From CBFGTV01 sp965652145 (lineage in GTDB: Bacteria > Bacillota > Clostridia > Peptostreptococcales > Natronincolaceae): 17,226 nucleotides of DNA. Each line of letters begins with the position of its first letter. The stretch's first letter is position 1. Both the position numbers and the translations under genes were made by a program. A model generated the notes under the pieces. The model saw only the letters and a list, made by a program, of their open reading frames with translations, searched no databases and had not been told where the DNA came from. Positions 1 through 6,445 of this stretch are shown piece after piece. The DNA is taken from positions 1 through 17,226 of the forward strand of contig CBFGTV010000070.1 in the NCBI GenBank assembly GCA_965652145.1, in the 5' to 3' direction.

Positions 1-71
1 TATGACTTTTGGAATCAGAAACAACCCAAGCTTTAACTGCCATTGAAAGATCATTTTTAACTGATTTTTAA

Positions 72-90
72 CATAATGATAATCATGCTA
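72..90. promoter_or_regulatory. Fur-like operator candidate
   Basis: Positions 73-86 read ATAATGATAATCAT, and 76-86 form a perfect odd-length palindrome (ATGAT-A-ATCAT). By my count 15 of 19 positions match the classical Fur box from 72 to 90; the right-hand third is degenerate. It lies about 65 bp before the XRE start codon, where an operator would be expected. AT-rich DNA gives such matches by chance, and no clear -35/-10 pair was found beside it. Confidence 0.3.
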
Positions 91-152
91 TTATTTTAAA
101 TGAGATAAGATTAAATAAAGGTCATTACATTTTTGATAATGGAGGGCTGTCA

Positions 153-356
153 ATGTTAAATGGATTGAAAATTAGGGAGATGAGAAATTCTAAGGGATAT
201 ACCGCCGGCGATATGGCTCGTTTTACTAAAATATCCAAGAGCTATATAGAAGAGCTGGAAAGGGGCGATAAGTTAAATCCTTCCCTCGACAAGGTCGTTA
301 CCATTGCCAGATTTCTAGGAATAAAGGTGGATGAAATAATTATAGATGTTGAGTAA
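153..356 (+). CDS. Small XRE/Cro-type HTH regulator (67 aa)
   Basis: This is a single-domain helix-turn-helix protein of the XRE/HTH_3 family. Helix 1 is marked by KIREMRNSKGYT, the HTH by DMARFTKISKSYIEELERG (about residues 20-38), and the C-terminal part by SLDKVVTIARFLGIKVDEI. At 67 residues it is essentially only the DNA-binding fold, with no sensor or peptide-binding domain, as in SinR- and Cro-like repressors. The start is set by GGAGGG at 141-146, 6 nt before the ATG. The gene converges with the minus-strand small-ORF cluster and shares its bidirectional terminator. Its target is unknown. Regulation of itself, or of the neighbouring cluster, is only a positional guess. Confidence 0.9.
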   Translation: MLNGLKIREMRNSKGYTAGDMARFTKISKSYIEELERGDKLNPSLDKVVTIARFLGIKVDEIIIDVE

Positions 357-402
357 AAAGCTTCAGGCGACAGATAAAGGTCTGCCGCCTGAAGCTATTT
401 TT
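355..402. terminator. Bidirectional intrinsic terminator
   Basis: Arms 359-369 (AGCTTCAGGCG) and 386-396 pair perfectly. After one mismatch, an inner CAGA/TCTG helix closes a 6-nt loop. On the plus strand the stem is followed by T at 398-402; on the minus strand it is followed by T's complementary to 355-359. It ends the XRE gene and the opposing 60-aa gene, whose stop codon lies at 401-403. Confidence 0.9.
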
Positions 403-583
403 AATTAAATAAATTCATGTTGTGAAATTGGGCCTGAAGCATTTCCCGATGAATACGGGCATGCTCTAGCCTTTCTTCTCGACGGTAGGCTTTTTCCCTG
501 TTTTCCATACGGTGCTTCACCTTGTCGATACTAACATTTATATTAAAATGACTCAGTTTTACCGAAAAATTAAATATTGACAT
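401..583 (-). CDS. Orphan 60-aa charged protein, last gene of the attenuator-controlled cluster
   Basis: I do not recognise a family. The first 20 residues alternate polar and hydrophobic (SIFNFSVKLSHFNINVSID). The rest is a strongly charged, probably helical stretch rich in R, E, K and H (residues about 22-50), ending in QFHNMNLFN. There is no signal peptide, transmembrane segment or cysteine. The ORF is convincing because a perfect AGGAGG (595-600) sits 11 nt before the ATG and the stop abuts a strong terminator. It is the downstream member of the minus-strand unit that begins near 1044, so its expression may depend on the attenuator at 769-940. A nucleic-acid or ribosome-binding role would suit the composition but is speculation. 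Confidence 0.7.
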   Translation of the reverse strand: MSIFNFSVKLSHFNINVSIDKVKHRMENREKAYRREERLEHARIHREMLQAQFHNMNLFN

Positions 584-612
584 TCTTATAATAACCTCCT
601 GAATTTGTTAAT

Positions 613-663
613 TCATAAATAACAATCCTCAAAAATTTCCTTTAACCTTAAATATACATTCAT
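613..663 (-). CDS. Micro-ORF, 16 aa (or 29 aa from an upstream TTG)
   Basis: The ORF reads MNVYLRLKEIFEDCYL and stops at 613-615, just before the ribosome site of the 60-aa gene. GAGGAGGT (671-678) lies 7 nt before the ATG, a near-ideal ribosome site, and this is the main evidence. An alternative TTG at 700-702 is in frame and has its own AGGGAG (710-715) overlapping the stop of the preceding 8-codon ORF. It would add 13 residues and give 29 aa. No family is recognised. It may be a real peptide, or a translated leader that couples ribosomes into the downstream gene. Confidence 0.45.
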   Translation of the reverse strand: MNVYLRLKEIFEDCYL

Positions 664-713
664 GCTAATAACCTCCTCTTTAGTATTTGGTAAAAAATTC
701 AAAATTATACTCC

Positions 714-740
714 CTAGATATGATATTCCCACCAAAGCAT
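714..740 (-). CDS. Micro-ORF, 8 aa, with adjacent Trp codons
   Basis: ATG at 738-740 encodes MLWWEYHI and stops at 714-716. AGGAGGG (747-753) sits 6 nt upstream, an ideal ribosome site for such a short frame, and begins only about 15 nt after the U-run of the terminator at 769-796. Two consecutive Trp codons in eight are unusual. The peptide could be a leader that senses translation, a secreted or signalling peptide (no maturation signal seen), or simply a translation-coupling device for the ORFs behind it. No protein-level homology can be judged at this length. Confidence 0.4.
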   Translation of the reverse strand: MLWWEYHI

Positions 741-768
741 AATATGCCCTCCTTTTTATTTTTGACAC

Positions 769-796
769 AAAAAAACCACAGAGATTTCCCTATGGC
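769..796 (-). terminator. Intrinsic terminator inside the attenuator
   Basis: On the minus strand CCAUAGGG (795-788) pairs with CUCUGUGG (783-776) through a 4-nt loop. All eight pairs form, two of them G-U, and seven U's follow (775-769). As DNA on the plus strand the G-U pairs become mismatches, so the element is directed to minus-strand transcription. It lies between the 34-codon leader and the downstream micro-ORFs. Its 5' arm is also complementary to the segment at 860-869. Confidence 0.75.
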
Positions 797-940
797 ATGA
801 AAAAAACATGGAGTCAGCAAAAAAAGACATACTGCATCCTGTATTTGTACATAATAATAGCCATAGGAAGCTTACACAACCTATGGCTCATCAAACGTAA
901 TAAATAGTTTTAAAAACATATTTAAACTGAGACATAGGCC
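769..940 (-). promoter_or_regulatory. Putative ribosome-mediated transcription attenuator
   Basis: Five minus-strand segments can pair in two exclusive ways. Segment 0 (940-929, inside the leader ORF) pairs with segment 1 (889-878) over 11 of 12 positions, counting two G-U. Segment 1 (888-880) also pairs perfectly with segment 2 (867-859, 9 bp). Segment 2 (869-860) pairs with segment 3 (796-787, 10 pairs), which is the 5' arm of the terminator. Segment 3 with segment 4 (783-776) forms the terminator. So 0:1 plus 2:3 would allow read-through, whereas 1:2 plus 3:4 would terminate. The leader stop codon (891-893) lies immediately before segment 1, so a ribosome paused there would mask it and favour read-through. 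The pairings are seen in the sequence; the mechanism is inference. Confidence 0.6.
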
Positions 941-995
941 GTGTAAAAATAAACATTGAATTTTTTTCTATAACAGTGCCTGCATTTTTAATCAT
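891..995 (-). CDS. Putative attenuator leader peptide, 34 aa
   Basis: ATG at 993-995 follows a perfect AGGAGGT (1004-1010) by 8 nt, and the frame ends with TGA at 891-893. The peptide begins MIKNAGTVIEKN and ends FKTIYYV. Seven of its last 20 residues are aromatic (4 Phe, 3 Tyr). There is no recognisable domain. Its own coding sequence contains segment 0 of the attenuator, and its stop codon touches segment 1, which is the geometry of leader peptides whose translation sets the downstream fold. It could alternatively be an independent small protein whose transcript ends at 769. The stimulus (amino-acid shortage, a ribosome-targeting drug, or other) cannot be read from the sequence. Confidence 0.6.
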   Translation of the reverse strand: MIKNAGTVIEKNSMFIFTRPMSQFKYVFKTIYYV

Positions 996-1050
996 TTCAC
1001 ACGACCTCCTTTTCTTAAAGAATAATTTGTGGGTTTTTACCTACAAAGGT

Positions 1051-1079
1051 ATTATATTCTAAAATAGGAAATAATACAA
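1051..1079 (-). promoter_or_regulatory. Sigma-A promoter of the leader/small-ORF unit
   Basis: Minus-strand TTGTAT (1079-1074), a 17-nt spacer and a perfect TATAAT (1056-1051) predict a start near 1044, about 50 nt before the leader ATG. The early leader can fold a weak hairpin (1048-1027) well upstream of the ribosome site. Confidence 0.7.
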
Positions 1080-1201
1080 CCAAAAGTTGGAATTGTCATA
1101 AAATTGTAATATTCAATCTTAAAAATGCAGCAGCAGGTCCGTTTATAAAAAGTTAAAAAGAGGGAAAAATAAAAGCTCTATCCTGTATAATGAGGTGATT
1201 T

Positions 1202-2236
1202 ATGGAACCATTGGTTGCTGTGACCCGAAATCAATTAATTGAAAGTATCCACAGGGGTATGATTTGTGTTTTGGACCAGGATAAAAATTTAAAGTTTCAT
1301 TTGGGCAACCCTGAAACCCTAATCTATATCCGTTCAACCGCAAAGCCCTTTCAAGCCCTACCCCTGGCCATGTCGGGGGCAATGGATAAATACGACGTTA
1401 CCCTAAAGGAGCTGGCCATAGCCTGTGGTTCCCATAGCGGTCAGCCCTTTCATTGCGAAACAGTTCGGTTATTTCTTAAAAAACTTTCCCTTACAGAGGA
1501 TGACCTGGACTGCGGCAGTGCCCAGCCCTACAATGAACAGGAAGAAAAGGCCCTGATCAAGCAGGGAAATGACCCTTTACCAATACACAATTGCTGTTCG
1601 GGAAAGCATGCAGCCATGCTGGCCCTGTGCAAGTATTATGACTTTCCTACAAAGGGCTATATTGAGGCACAGCATCCCGTTCAGCAGCTTATTCATGAAA
1701 CCCTGGCTGATTTGCTGATGGTTCAAAAAGAAACAATTCCCGTGGGGATTGATGGCTGCGGTGTTCCTGCCTTTGTCATGACCCTGCGGCAGCTGGCCTT
1801 TCTCTATGCCAGACTGGCCGATGAGCAAAGTACAGATCGGTATGGTTCGGGTTTAAGGCTGATTAGAAGGGCTATGCTGACTCATCCGGAAATGGTTAGC
1901 GGTGAAGGGGAATTCTGTACCGAGCTGATGAAACATGGAAAGGGAAGGGTGTTGGGAAAAATAGGCGGTGAAGGAGTTTATGCCGTTGCCTTGCCGGAAT
2001 CTGGACTGGGAATTGCCATCAAGGTGGCCGATGGCAACGAACGGGCCCTGTATCCTGCCGTGGTGGGGCTGTTAAAGAAATTAAATGTACTGGATGAAGC
2101 CATGGTAAATGGCTTAAGGGAATGGGCTTATTCTCCAGTAAAAAACCACAGGGGTACAGTGACTGGTTATGCTTCAGCTATTTTTCAACCAGACGTTAGG
2201 CTAGGGCAGGAATTCCCGTGGGAAAAGGGAAAGTAA
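1202..2236 (+). CDS. L-asparaginase, Rhizobium etli (ReAV) type, Asparaginase_II family
   Basis: This enzyme hydrolyses L-asparagine to aspartate and ammonia and belongs to the family of the R. etli inducible asparaginase, which is distinct from the classical bacterial types. At 344 aa it is full length and has no signal peptide, so it is cytoplasmic. With a constant offset of three residues from ReAV I can place the first Ser-Lys pair (S45 and K48 in RSTAKPF), S77 in ACGSHSG, the zinc-site residues C132 and K135 (CCSGKH) and C186 (GIDGCGVP). K253 in LGKIGGEG is the likely second lysine. The ATG follows GAGGTG. No clear promoter was seen in the short gap to the divergent leader unit. The gene stands alone and ends in its own terminator; aspartate feeding central metabolism is the likely role. 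Confidence 0.9.
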   Translation: MEPLVAVTRNQLIESIHRGMICVLDQDKNLKFHLGNPETLIYIRSTAKPFQALPLAMSGAMDKYDVTLKELAIACGSHSGQPFHCETVRLFLKKLSLTEDDLDCGSAQPYNEQEEKALIKQGNDPLPIHNCCSGKHAAMLALCKYYDFPTKGYIEAQHPVQQLIHETLADLLMVQKETIPVGIDGCGVPAFVMTLRQLAFLYARLADEQSTDRYGSGLRLIRRAMLTHPEMVSGEGEFCTELMKHGKGRVLGKIGGEGVYAVALPESGLGIAIKVADGNERALYPAVVGLLKKLNVLDEAMVNGLREWAYSPVKNHRGTVTGYASAIFQPDVRLGQEFPWEKGK

Positions 2237-2242
2237 TAGAAG

Positions 2243-2286
2243 ATGAGCTTCTGTATGGCAGGGCCATTTCCAGAAGCTCATTTTTT
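2243..2286 (+). terminator. Intrinsic terminator of the asparaginase gene
   Basis: An 11-bp perfect stem (ATGAGCTTCTG, 2243-2253, with 2271-2281) encloses a nested ATGGC/GCCAT hairpin (2255-2259/2263-2267) and is followed by T at 2281-2286. The T-run overlaps the stop of the converging minus-strand gene. In the minus direction the tract after the stem is a poor U-run, so it may work there only weakly. Confidence 0.88.
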
Positions 2287-2761
2287 AAATGAATAGCTGC
2301 ATATTAGACTGTAGCGCATCCTTTAAATATTCCTTGGCATCAACGACCTGTAATTCAGGAATAAACTCATCCTCCTTTAACCCCATTATTTCAACGGAAA
2401 GTTTACACCCGTAGAATTTCACCTCTTTTTTTCGGGCACCCTTTAAAAAGGCCGACAAACTGGGGGCATCATCCTCATCCATCATCTCCTTGAGCATTTC
2501 CTTGCCGATTCCAGCAAAGTTCATCTTTGATAGAGGCAGTTCTTCAGGCCCCTTGGGTGTCATCATACCAAAGAGTTTTTCAAAGGTGCTTTTGTCCTCC
2601 AGGGTATATTTTTCAGGGTCCCTTACCAGAAAAAGGCCCCAGAAGGCAAAGAACATGGTAACCTCAACCCCCATTTCACGGGCGGTATTTGCCAAAATCA
2701 ATGCAGCCATGGCCTTATCATAATCCCCACTGAACATGATTAAATTCATCTTCTGTGACAA
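2285..2761 (-). CDS. DsrE/DsrF/DrsH-like protein with one cysteine
   Basis: This is a member of the DsrE-like family, whose members bind or pass on sulfane sulfur on a conserved cysteine. The family core is visible as MNLIMFSGDYDKAMAALILA, followed by the EVTMFFAFWGLFLV strand-helix region and the late FYGCKLSVEIMGL motif. Its cysteine (residue 119 here) is the only one in the protein. I chose the TTG at 2759-2761 (158 aa), because AGGAGG lies 11 nt upstream (2773-2778) and family members begin just before MNLIMFSGD. A longer GTG frame from 2821 has no ribosome site and would add 20 atypical residues. It lies 136 nt downstream of the desulfurase-like gene on the same strand with no terminator between, so co-transcription is likely. 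A persulfide acceptor role is inference. Confidence 0.85.
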   Translation of the reverse strand: MSQKMNLIMFSGDYDKAMAALILANTAREMGVEVTMFFAFWGLFLVRDPEKYTLEDKSTFEKLFGMMTPKGPEELPLSKMNFAGIGKEMLKEMMDEDDAPSLSAFLKGARKKEVKFYGCKLSVEIMGLKEDEFIPELQVVDAKEYLKDALQSNMQLFI

Positions 2762-2897
2762 AATAAACAGCTCCTCCTTCAACTGGTATAACCCATTGAG
2801 GCTAAATAACCTATGGGCCACCTGTATTTATTTAAATCTAGTGTGCCCCAGGAGCTTAAAAATATTTAAATAATGCAGGGTTCTGGCGGGAAAAATT

Positions 2898-4241
2898 CTA
2901 AAAATAGTCGGGAATACCCTGGTAATGGGCAAAATAATAGGATGAAAAGGTGGAAATATGTTTTAGCAAATAGACGAGCCGGTCTATTTCTTCATAGGTA
3001 TTGTAGCAGCCGAAGCTAATACGAACCATGCCTGGATGATACAGAGTAGGATCTTTAATTCTTAAATCAATTTCCTCCTGGCTAATTCCCATAAGGGTCT
3101 GTATATAGGGCTGGGCACAGAAACAGCCGTTTCGCAGGGCAATTCCTCCCTCCATTGAGAGGATTTTAGCCAATAGATCATGGGGAAAGCCCTCAAGATT
3201 AAAGGGGATAATTGAAACCCGCTGATCAAGATTCTCCACATCACCATAGAGTCTCAGGCCCGGAATATCCTTGAGGCCTTCCATAGCATAGGCCATTAGA
3301 CGTTTTTCATGGGAATCAATATTTTCTAGCCCCATTTCTCTAAGACAGGTAATGGCTGCCTTAAGGGCGGCCACCCCCATTAAATTGGGGGTTCCGGCCT
3401 CCTCCCGCTGGGGAAGCTCGCTCCAGTAAACACTGTGGGGAGTCACCAAAGAAACCGTGCCGCCACCGGGCATATGGGGGGCCTTATTTGACAGTTGGTG
3501 CTTAGGGCCCACCAAGACTCCCGTTCCGAAGGGAGCATACATTTTATGGGCGGAGAAGGCCAAATAGTCTATGTGTTCTGGAGTATGATGGGGTTTCATG
3601 TCAAATGGCGAGTGGGGAATCAATTGTGCGCCATCGACGAAAATCTCTGCACCATATTGATGGGCAAGGGCGGCAATCCTATGTATGGGGTTCTTATAGC
3701 CGCTTACATTGGAGGCTCCTGTTATGGCCACTAGCCTTAGGCTGGTGTTATACTTTTTCAGCTTCAGCTCCAAATCATCCATTGATAATCTTCCCTTGGC
3801 ATCGGTAGCAATATGATCCACCTGAAAGAATCGACGCCAGGGCAAATCATTAGAGTGATGCTCCATGGCCGAGGTTAATACCACCTTCCTTTGATTATCT
3901 GAAGCTAGCAAATAGGCAGCCTTGTTAATGGCCTCGGTGGTATTTTTAACAAATAAAATCGTATCTCGCTTTAAATCAGCCTTAATAAAGTGGCCTACTG
4001 TTTCTCTGACAGACTCATAATATCGAGAAACAAATTGAGACTTATAGCCAGATCCCCGGTGAACAGAGGCATACCATGGAGCAAGACTGATAATTTCCTC
4101 CATTACCCTTAAAAAGGGTGGTGTTGTGGCGGCATTATCAAAATTGACTGCCTTTACATATTGACCATTTCTTAGGGGAACCATTGTTTCATTACCTAAA
4201 ACCAGGTGCTGATAGGGCAGATTTTCCTTTTTATAGACCAT
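2898..4241 (-). CDS. Class V aminotransferase / cysteine desulfurase-like PLP enzyme
   Basis: This fold type I PLP enzyme is related to SufS/CsdA, which take sulfur from cysteine as an enzyme persulfide. Visible residues, numbered from the chosen ATG: NFDNAATTPP (33-42), the EHHSN cofactor histidine (about 128), VDGAQ (D203), SAHKMYAPFG with the Schiff-base lysine K233, EAGTPN (281-286), and a late cysteine motif NGCFCAQP, where C375 aligns with the SufS catalytic cysteine. At 447 aa it is somewhat longer than SufS (about 406), with an N-terminal extension of about 30 residues and an aromatic tail. The ATG at 4239-4241 is preferred to the GTG at 4250 because AGGTGA precedes it at proper spacing. 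It leads a probable two-gene unit with the DsrE-like gene. There is no suf or isc gene in view, so the acceptor may be that neighbour. Confidence 0.88.
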   Translation of the reverse strand: MVYKKENLPYQHLVLGNETMVPLRNGQYVKAVNFDNAATTPPFLRVMEEIISLAPWYASVHRGSGYKSQFVSRYYESVRETVGHFIKADLKRDTILFVKNTTEAINKAAYLLASDNQRKVVLTSAMEHHSNDLPWRRFFQVDHIATDAKGRLSMDDLELKLKKYNTSLRLVAITGASNVSGYKNPIHRIAALAHQYGAEIFVDGAQLIPHSPFDMKPHHTPEHIDYLAFSAHKMYAPFGTGVLVGPKHQLSNKAPHMPGGGTVSLVTPHSVYWSELPQREEAGTPNLMGVAALKAAITCLREMGLENIDSHEKRLMAYAMEGLKDIPGLRLYGDVENLDQRVSIIPFNLEGFPHDLLAKILSMEGGIALRNGCFCAQPYIQTLMGISQEEIDLRIKDPTLYHPGMVRISFGCYNTYEEIDRLVYLLKHISTFSSYYFAHYQGIPDYF

Positions 4242-4344
4242 TCCTGTCACCTACTCAAAATTTTCTTTCTAATCATTTTATGTAGCAGTCATTTTTATGT
4301 GATACGTAATGATATACTTTTCATTGGTACCTTACTACTGAATC

Positions 4345-4387
4345 AAAAAAGATCAGTACACCGATTAAATGTTAGGCGTACCGATCT
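4345..4387 (-). terminator. Intrinsic terminator of the chemoreceptor gene
   Basis: On the minus strand a 13-bp stem (4387-4375 with 4362-4350), containing two G-U pairs and a 12-nt loop, is followed by six U's (4350-4345). On the plus strand the same two positions are A-C mismatches, so the element is tuned to minus-strand transcription. Confidence 0.88.
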
Positions 4388-4429
4388 GGTAAAGCTCTAT
4401 ACAATTCTGCTAAGGATAAGGATGGCTTC

Positions 4430-6445
4430 TTATAGTTTAAATTTACTGATCAGCCCATTAAGATCCTGGGCCATCTGGGCAAGCTCTTGGCTGGCATTGG
4501 CCACCTCTTCAATGGCTGCCGTTTGTTCTTCGGTAGAAGCTGAGGCTTCCTCTGTTCCTGCGGCATTTTCCTCTGCAATGGCAGACAGGCTTTGTATAAC
4601 CTGTAGCATTTGATCCTTCATGTCATTCATACCTTCACTCGAAAGGTTTAGCTTATTGATAATATCCTTGGTGACTTCTACAGCTTCAGTAATTCCCTCA
4701 AATTTTTCCTTGGCCTCCTTAACGCTGACCGACTGAGTGTGCATGATATCTGTTTTAAGCTGCTGCATGGTGGAAACAGCATTGTTTGTTTTCAGAATTA
4801 AATCTGAAACGATTTGTTTAATTTCATCGGTAAATTTGCTTGATTGCTCGGCCAGCTTTCTTATTTCATCAGCTACCACCGCAAAGCCCCTGCCGGCTTC
4901 GCCTGCCCGGGCGGCTTCAATGGCGGCATTTAGTGCCAATAGGTTAGTCTGATCAGCAATACTTTGAATCATTTGACTTGCTGCCACAATTTGTTGGGCC
5001 CCTTCGTCAGTATCGGTAATGACCCCGTAGATTTCGGCTACAGCTTGATTGCTTTCATCGGTCTTTTCCACCAATACTCTGATGGTTTCCATTCCCTCAT
5101 TCTTGAGCTGAATAACCTGATCCGATGAAGCATTTAAATCCATCATATAGCTTTGATTTTGTTCTAAGGACTGGCCCATTTCCAGCATGGCCGTCGCCCC
5201 ATTTTCAGTATCTCTGGCCTGGTCAGATGCTCCCCTGGCGATCTCCTCAATCGTTGTAGCAACTTCATTTGCAGCCATTGCCGATTGCTGGCTGGTTGCG
5301 GTCAATTCCTGGGAAGCTACAGAAACCTCCTTTGAAACCCGTTCCACATTTTGTATCAGATCCACAAAATTTCGCTGCATAATATCCAGGGCTCTGGTGA
5401 CCCTTCCAATTTCATCCTTACGGCTTAAATAAGCCTTGTCAGCCTGGCTTTCATCAGCGGTTAAATCAAAGTCAGAAAGCTTCTCTATATGCTTGGTTAA
5501 TAAAACAATAGGACGACTGATACTGCTACTGGCAAAATAGGTAATCGTAATCCCTAATATAATGATAAGGGTTACACTGACTAATAGAATTATAATTAGT
5601 TGATTAATTCTTCCCAGCACTTCGCTGCTTTCTACACTTAAAACAACCATCCAGTTGCTTCCTTCAATAGGGGCATAGCCCACAAAACGCTGCACTTCAT
5701 TATAGGTGTATTCGCCAATGCCCAGCTCTCCCTTGAGGATTTTATTTTCCAGCAGGTCGACAAAGGCTGCATGATCAGGATTGTCACGGTTTGCCTCCAG
5801 CATATTGGTTTGTTCAATAACCAGATTATAATCGGGGTGGCCCTCAATCGTACCATCACTGTTTAAAACATAAGCGTAGCCCGTTTCACCGTAGCTTATT
5901 TCCGAAGCAAACTCACTGATGGAATTTCCATCCCTTCGGCCGTAAAGTACACCGACAATATTGCCGTTTTGCCTGACGGGAACAGCAAAGACTACGATAA
6001 CCTCGCCAGAAATACGACTGACCAGCAAATCTGAAACAGCAGGCTTCCCAGATATCGCTTCAATAAAATAGGGGCGGTCGCTAACATCAGCTTTAGTACC
6101 TTCAGCATCAAAGTTGATTGATTGGCCATTCTGATCGGCAAAGGCAAAGCTAATATAGCCGCTTCGATTAGCTTCCCCTTCAAAGTAGGCAACCTTGTCC
6201 TCCCAGGCCATATTATTATCTAATATAATATCCTGTGCAGCTATGGCCTCCATGTAAAAAAGCTGTTCATCTAATTGAGAGCGGAGCAGCCTGGCAGCGC
6301 TCGCAATTCCCAATTCGATGCCTCGCTCTGCCTCGGCCCTTACGGCCTTTGACCCATAGCCAATAGAAACAAATCCTAAAACCAGCGATGTAATACCAAG
6401 TAGTACCGTAAAGGTTACAATCAATTTATTTTTAATGGATTTCAT
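4430..6445 (-). CDS. Methyl-accepting chemotaxis protein (dCACHE-HAMP-MCP signal)
   Basis: This is a transmembrane chemoreceptor of 671 aa. TM1 spans about residues 8-28, followed by an extracellular dCACHE-like sensor (about 35-275, with DVSDRPYF at 121-127 and the membrane-distal-to-proximal landmark GYAYVLNSDG). TM2 spans about 283-303, then HAMP (about 304-360) and a long cytoplasmic coiled coil. The kinase-control hairpin tip is unmistakable (DQTNLLALNAAIEAARAGE, about 498-516, then GRGFAVVADEIRKLAE). Flanking stretches rich in Glu, Ala and Gln (EEIARGASDQA, EENAAGTEEASAS) are the expected methylation regions. There is no C-terminal CheR/CheB-binding pentapeptide. AAAGGAG precedes the ATG. 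No chemotaxis or flagellar gene is adjacent, so it is an isolated receptor. The ligand is unknown; I could not find the amino-acid-binding dCACHE signature. Confidence 0.95.
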   Translation of the reverse strand: MKSIKNKLIVTFTVLLGITSLVLGFVSIGYGSKAVRAEAERGIELGIASAARLLRSQLDEQLFYMEAIAAQDIILDNNMAWEDKVAYFEGEANRSGYISFAFADQNGQSINFDAEGTKADVSDRPYFIEAISGKPAVSDLLVSRISGEVIVVFAVPVRQNGNIVGVLYGRRDGNSISEFASEISYGETGYAYVLNSDGTIEGHPDYNLVIEQTNMLEANRDNPDHAAFVDLLENKILKGELGIGEYTYNEVQRFVGYAPIEGSNWMVVLSVESSEVLGRINQLIIILLVSVTLIIILGITITYFASSSISRPIVLLTKHIEKLSDFDLTADESQADKAYLSRKDEIGRVTRALDIMQRNFVDLIQNVERVSKEVSVASQELTATSQQSAMAANEVATTIEEIARGASDQARDTENGATAMLEMGQSLEQNQSYMMDLNASSDQVIQLKNEGMETIRVLVEKTDESNQAVAEIYGVITDTDEGAQQIVAASQMIQSIADQTNLLALNAAIEAARAGEAGRGFAVVADEIRKLAEQSSKFTDEIKQIVSDLILKTNNAVSTMQQLKTDIMHTQSVSVKEAKEKFEGITEAVEVTKDIINKLNLSSEGMNDMKDQMLQVIQSLSAIAEENAAGTEEASASTEEQTAAIEEVANASQELAQMAQDLNGLISKFKL

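Noticed and set aside
9..71. A protein-like frame (LESETTQALTAIERS...) ending at 71
   Set aside because: It has an in-frame TGA at 3-5, only 20 codons and no visible ribosome site; it may be chance or the remnant of something upstream, but it cannot be supported.
851..879. Minus-strand TTGTGT-17-TATTAT as a separate promoter for the micro-ORFs
   Set aside because: The -35 matches only three of six bases and the element lies inside attenuator arms; kept only as an alternative to read-through.
1186..1191. TATAAT just upstream of the asparaginase gene
   Set aside because: Transcription from it would start after the ribosome site and there is no -35 at a suitable distance.
2762..2821. GTG-initiated 20-residue extension of the DsrE-like protein
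   Set aside because: There is no ribosome site before the GTG, and the internal AGGAGG followed by TTG gives a family-typical N-terminus.
4206..4613. 135-codon plus-strand ORF overlapping the desulfurase start and the MCP end
   Set aside because: It runs through a terminator and antisense to two well-supported genes, with no ribosome site.
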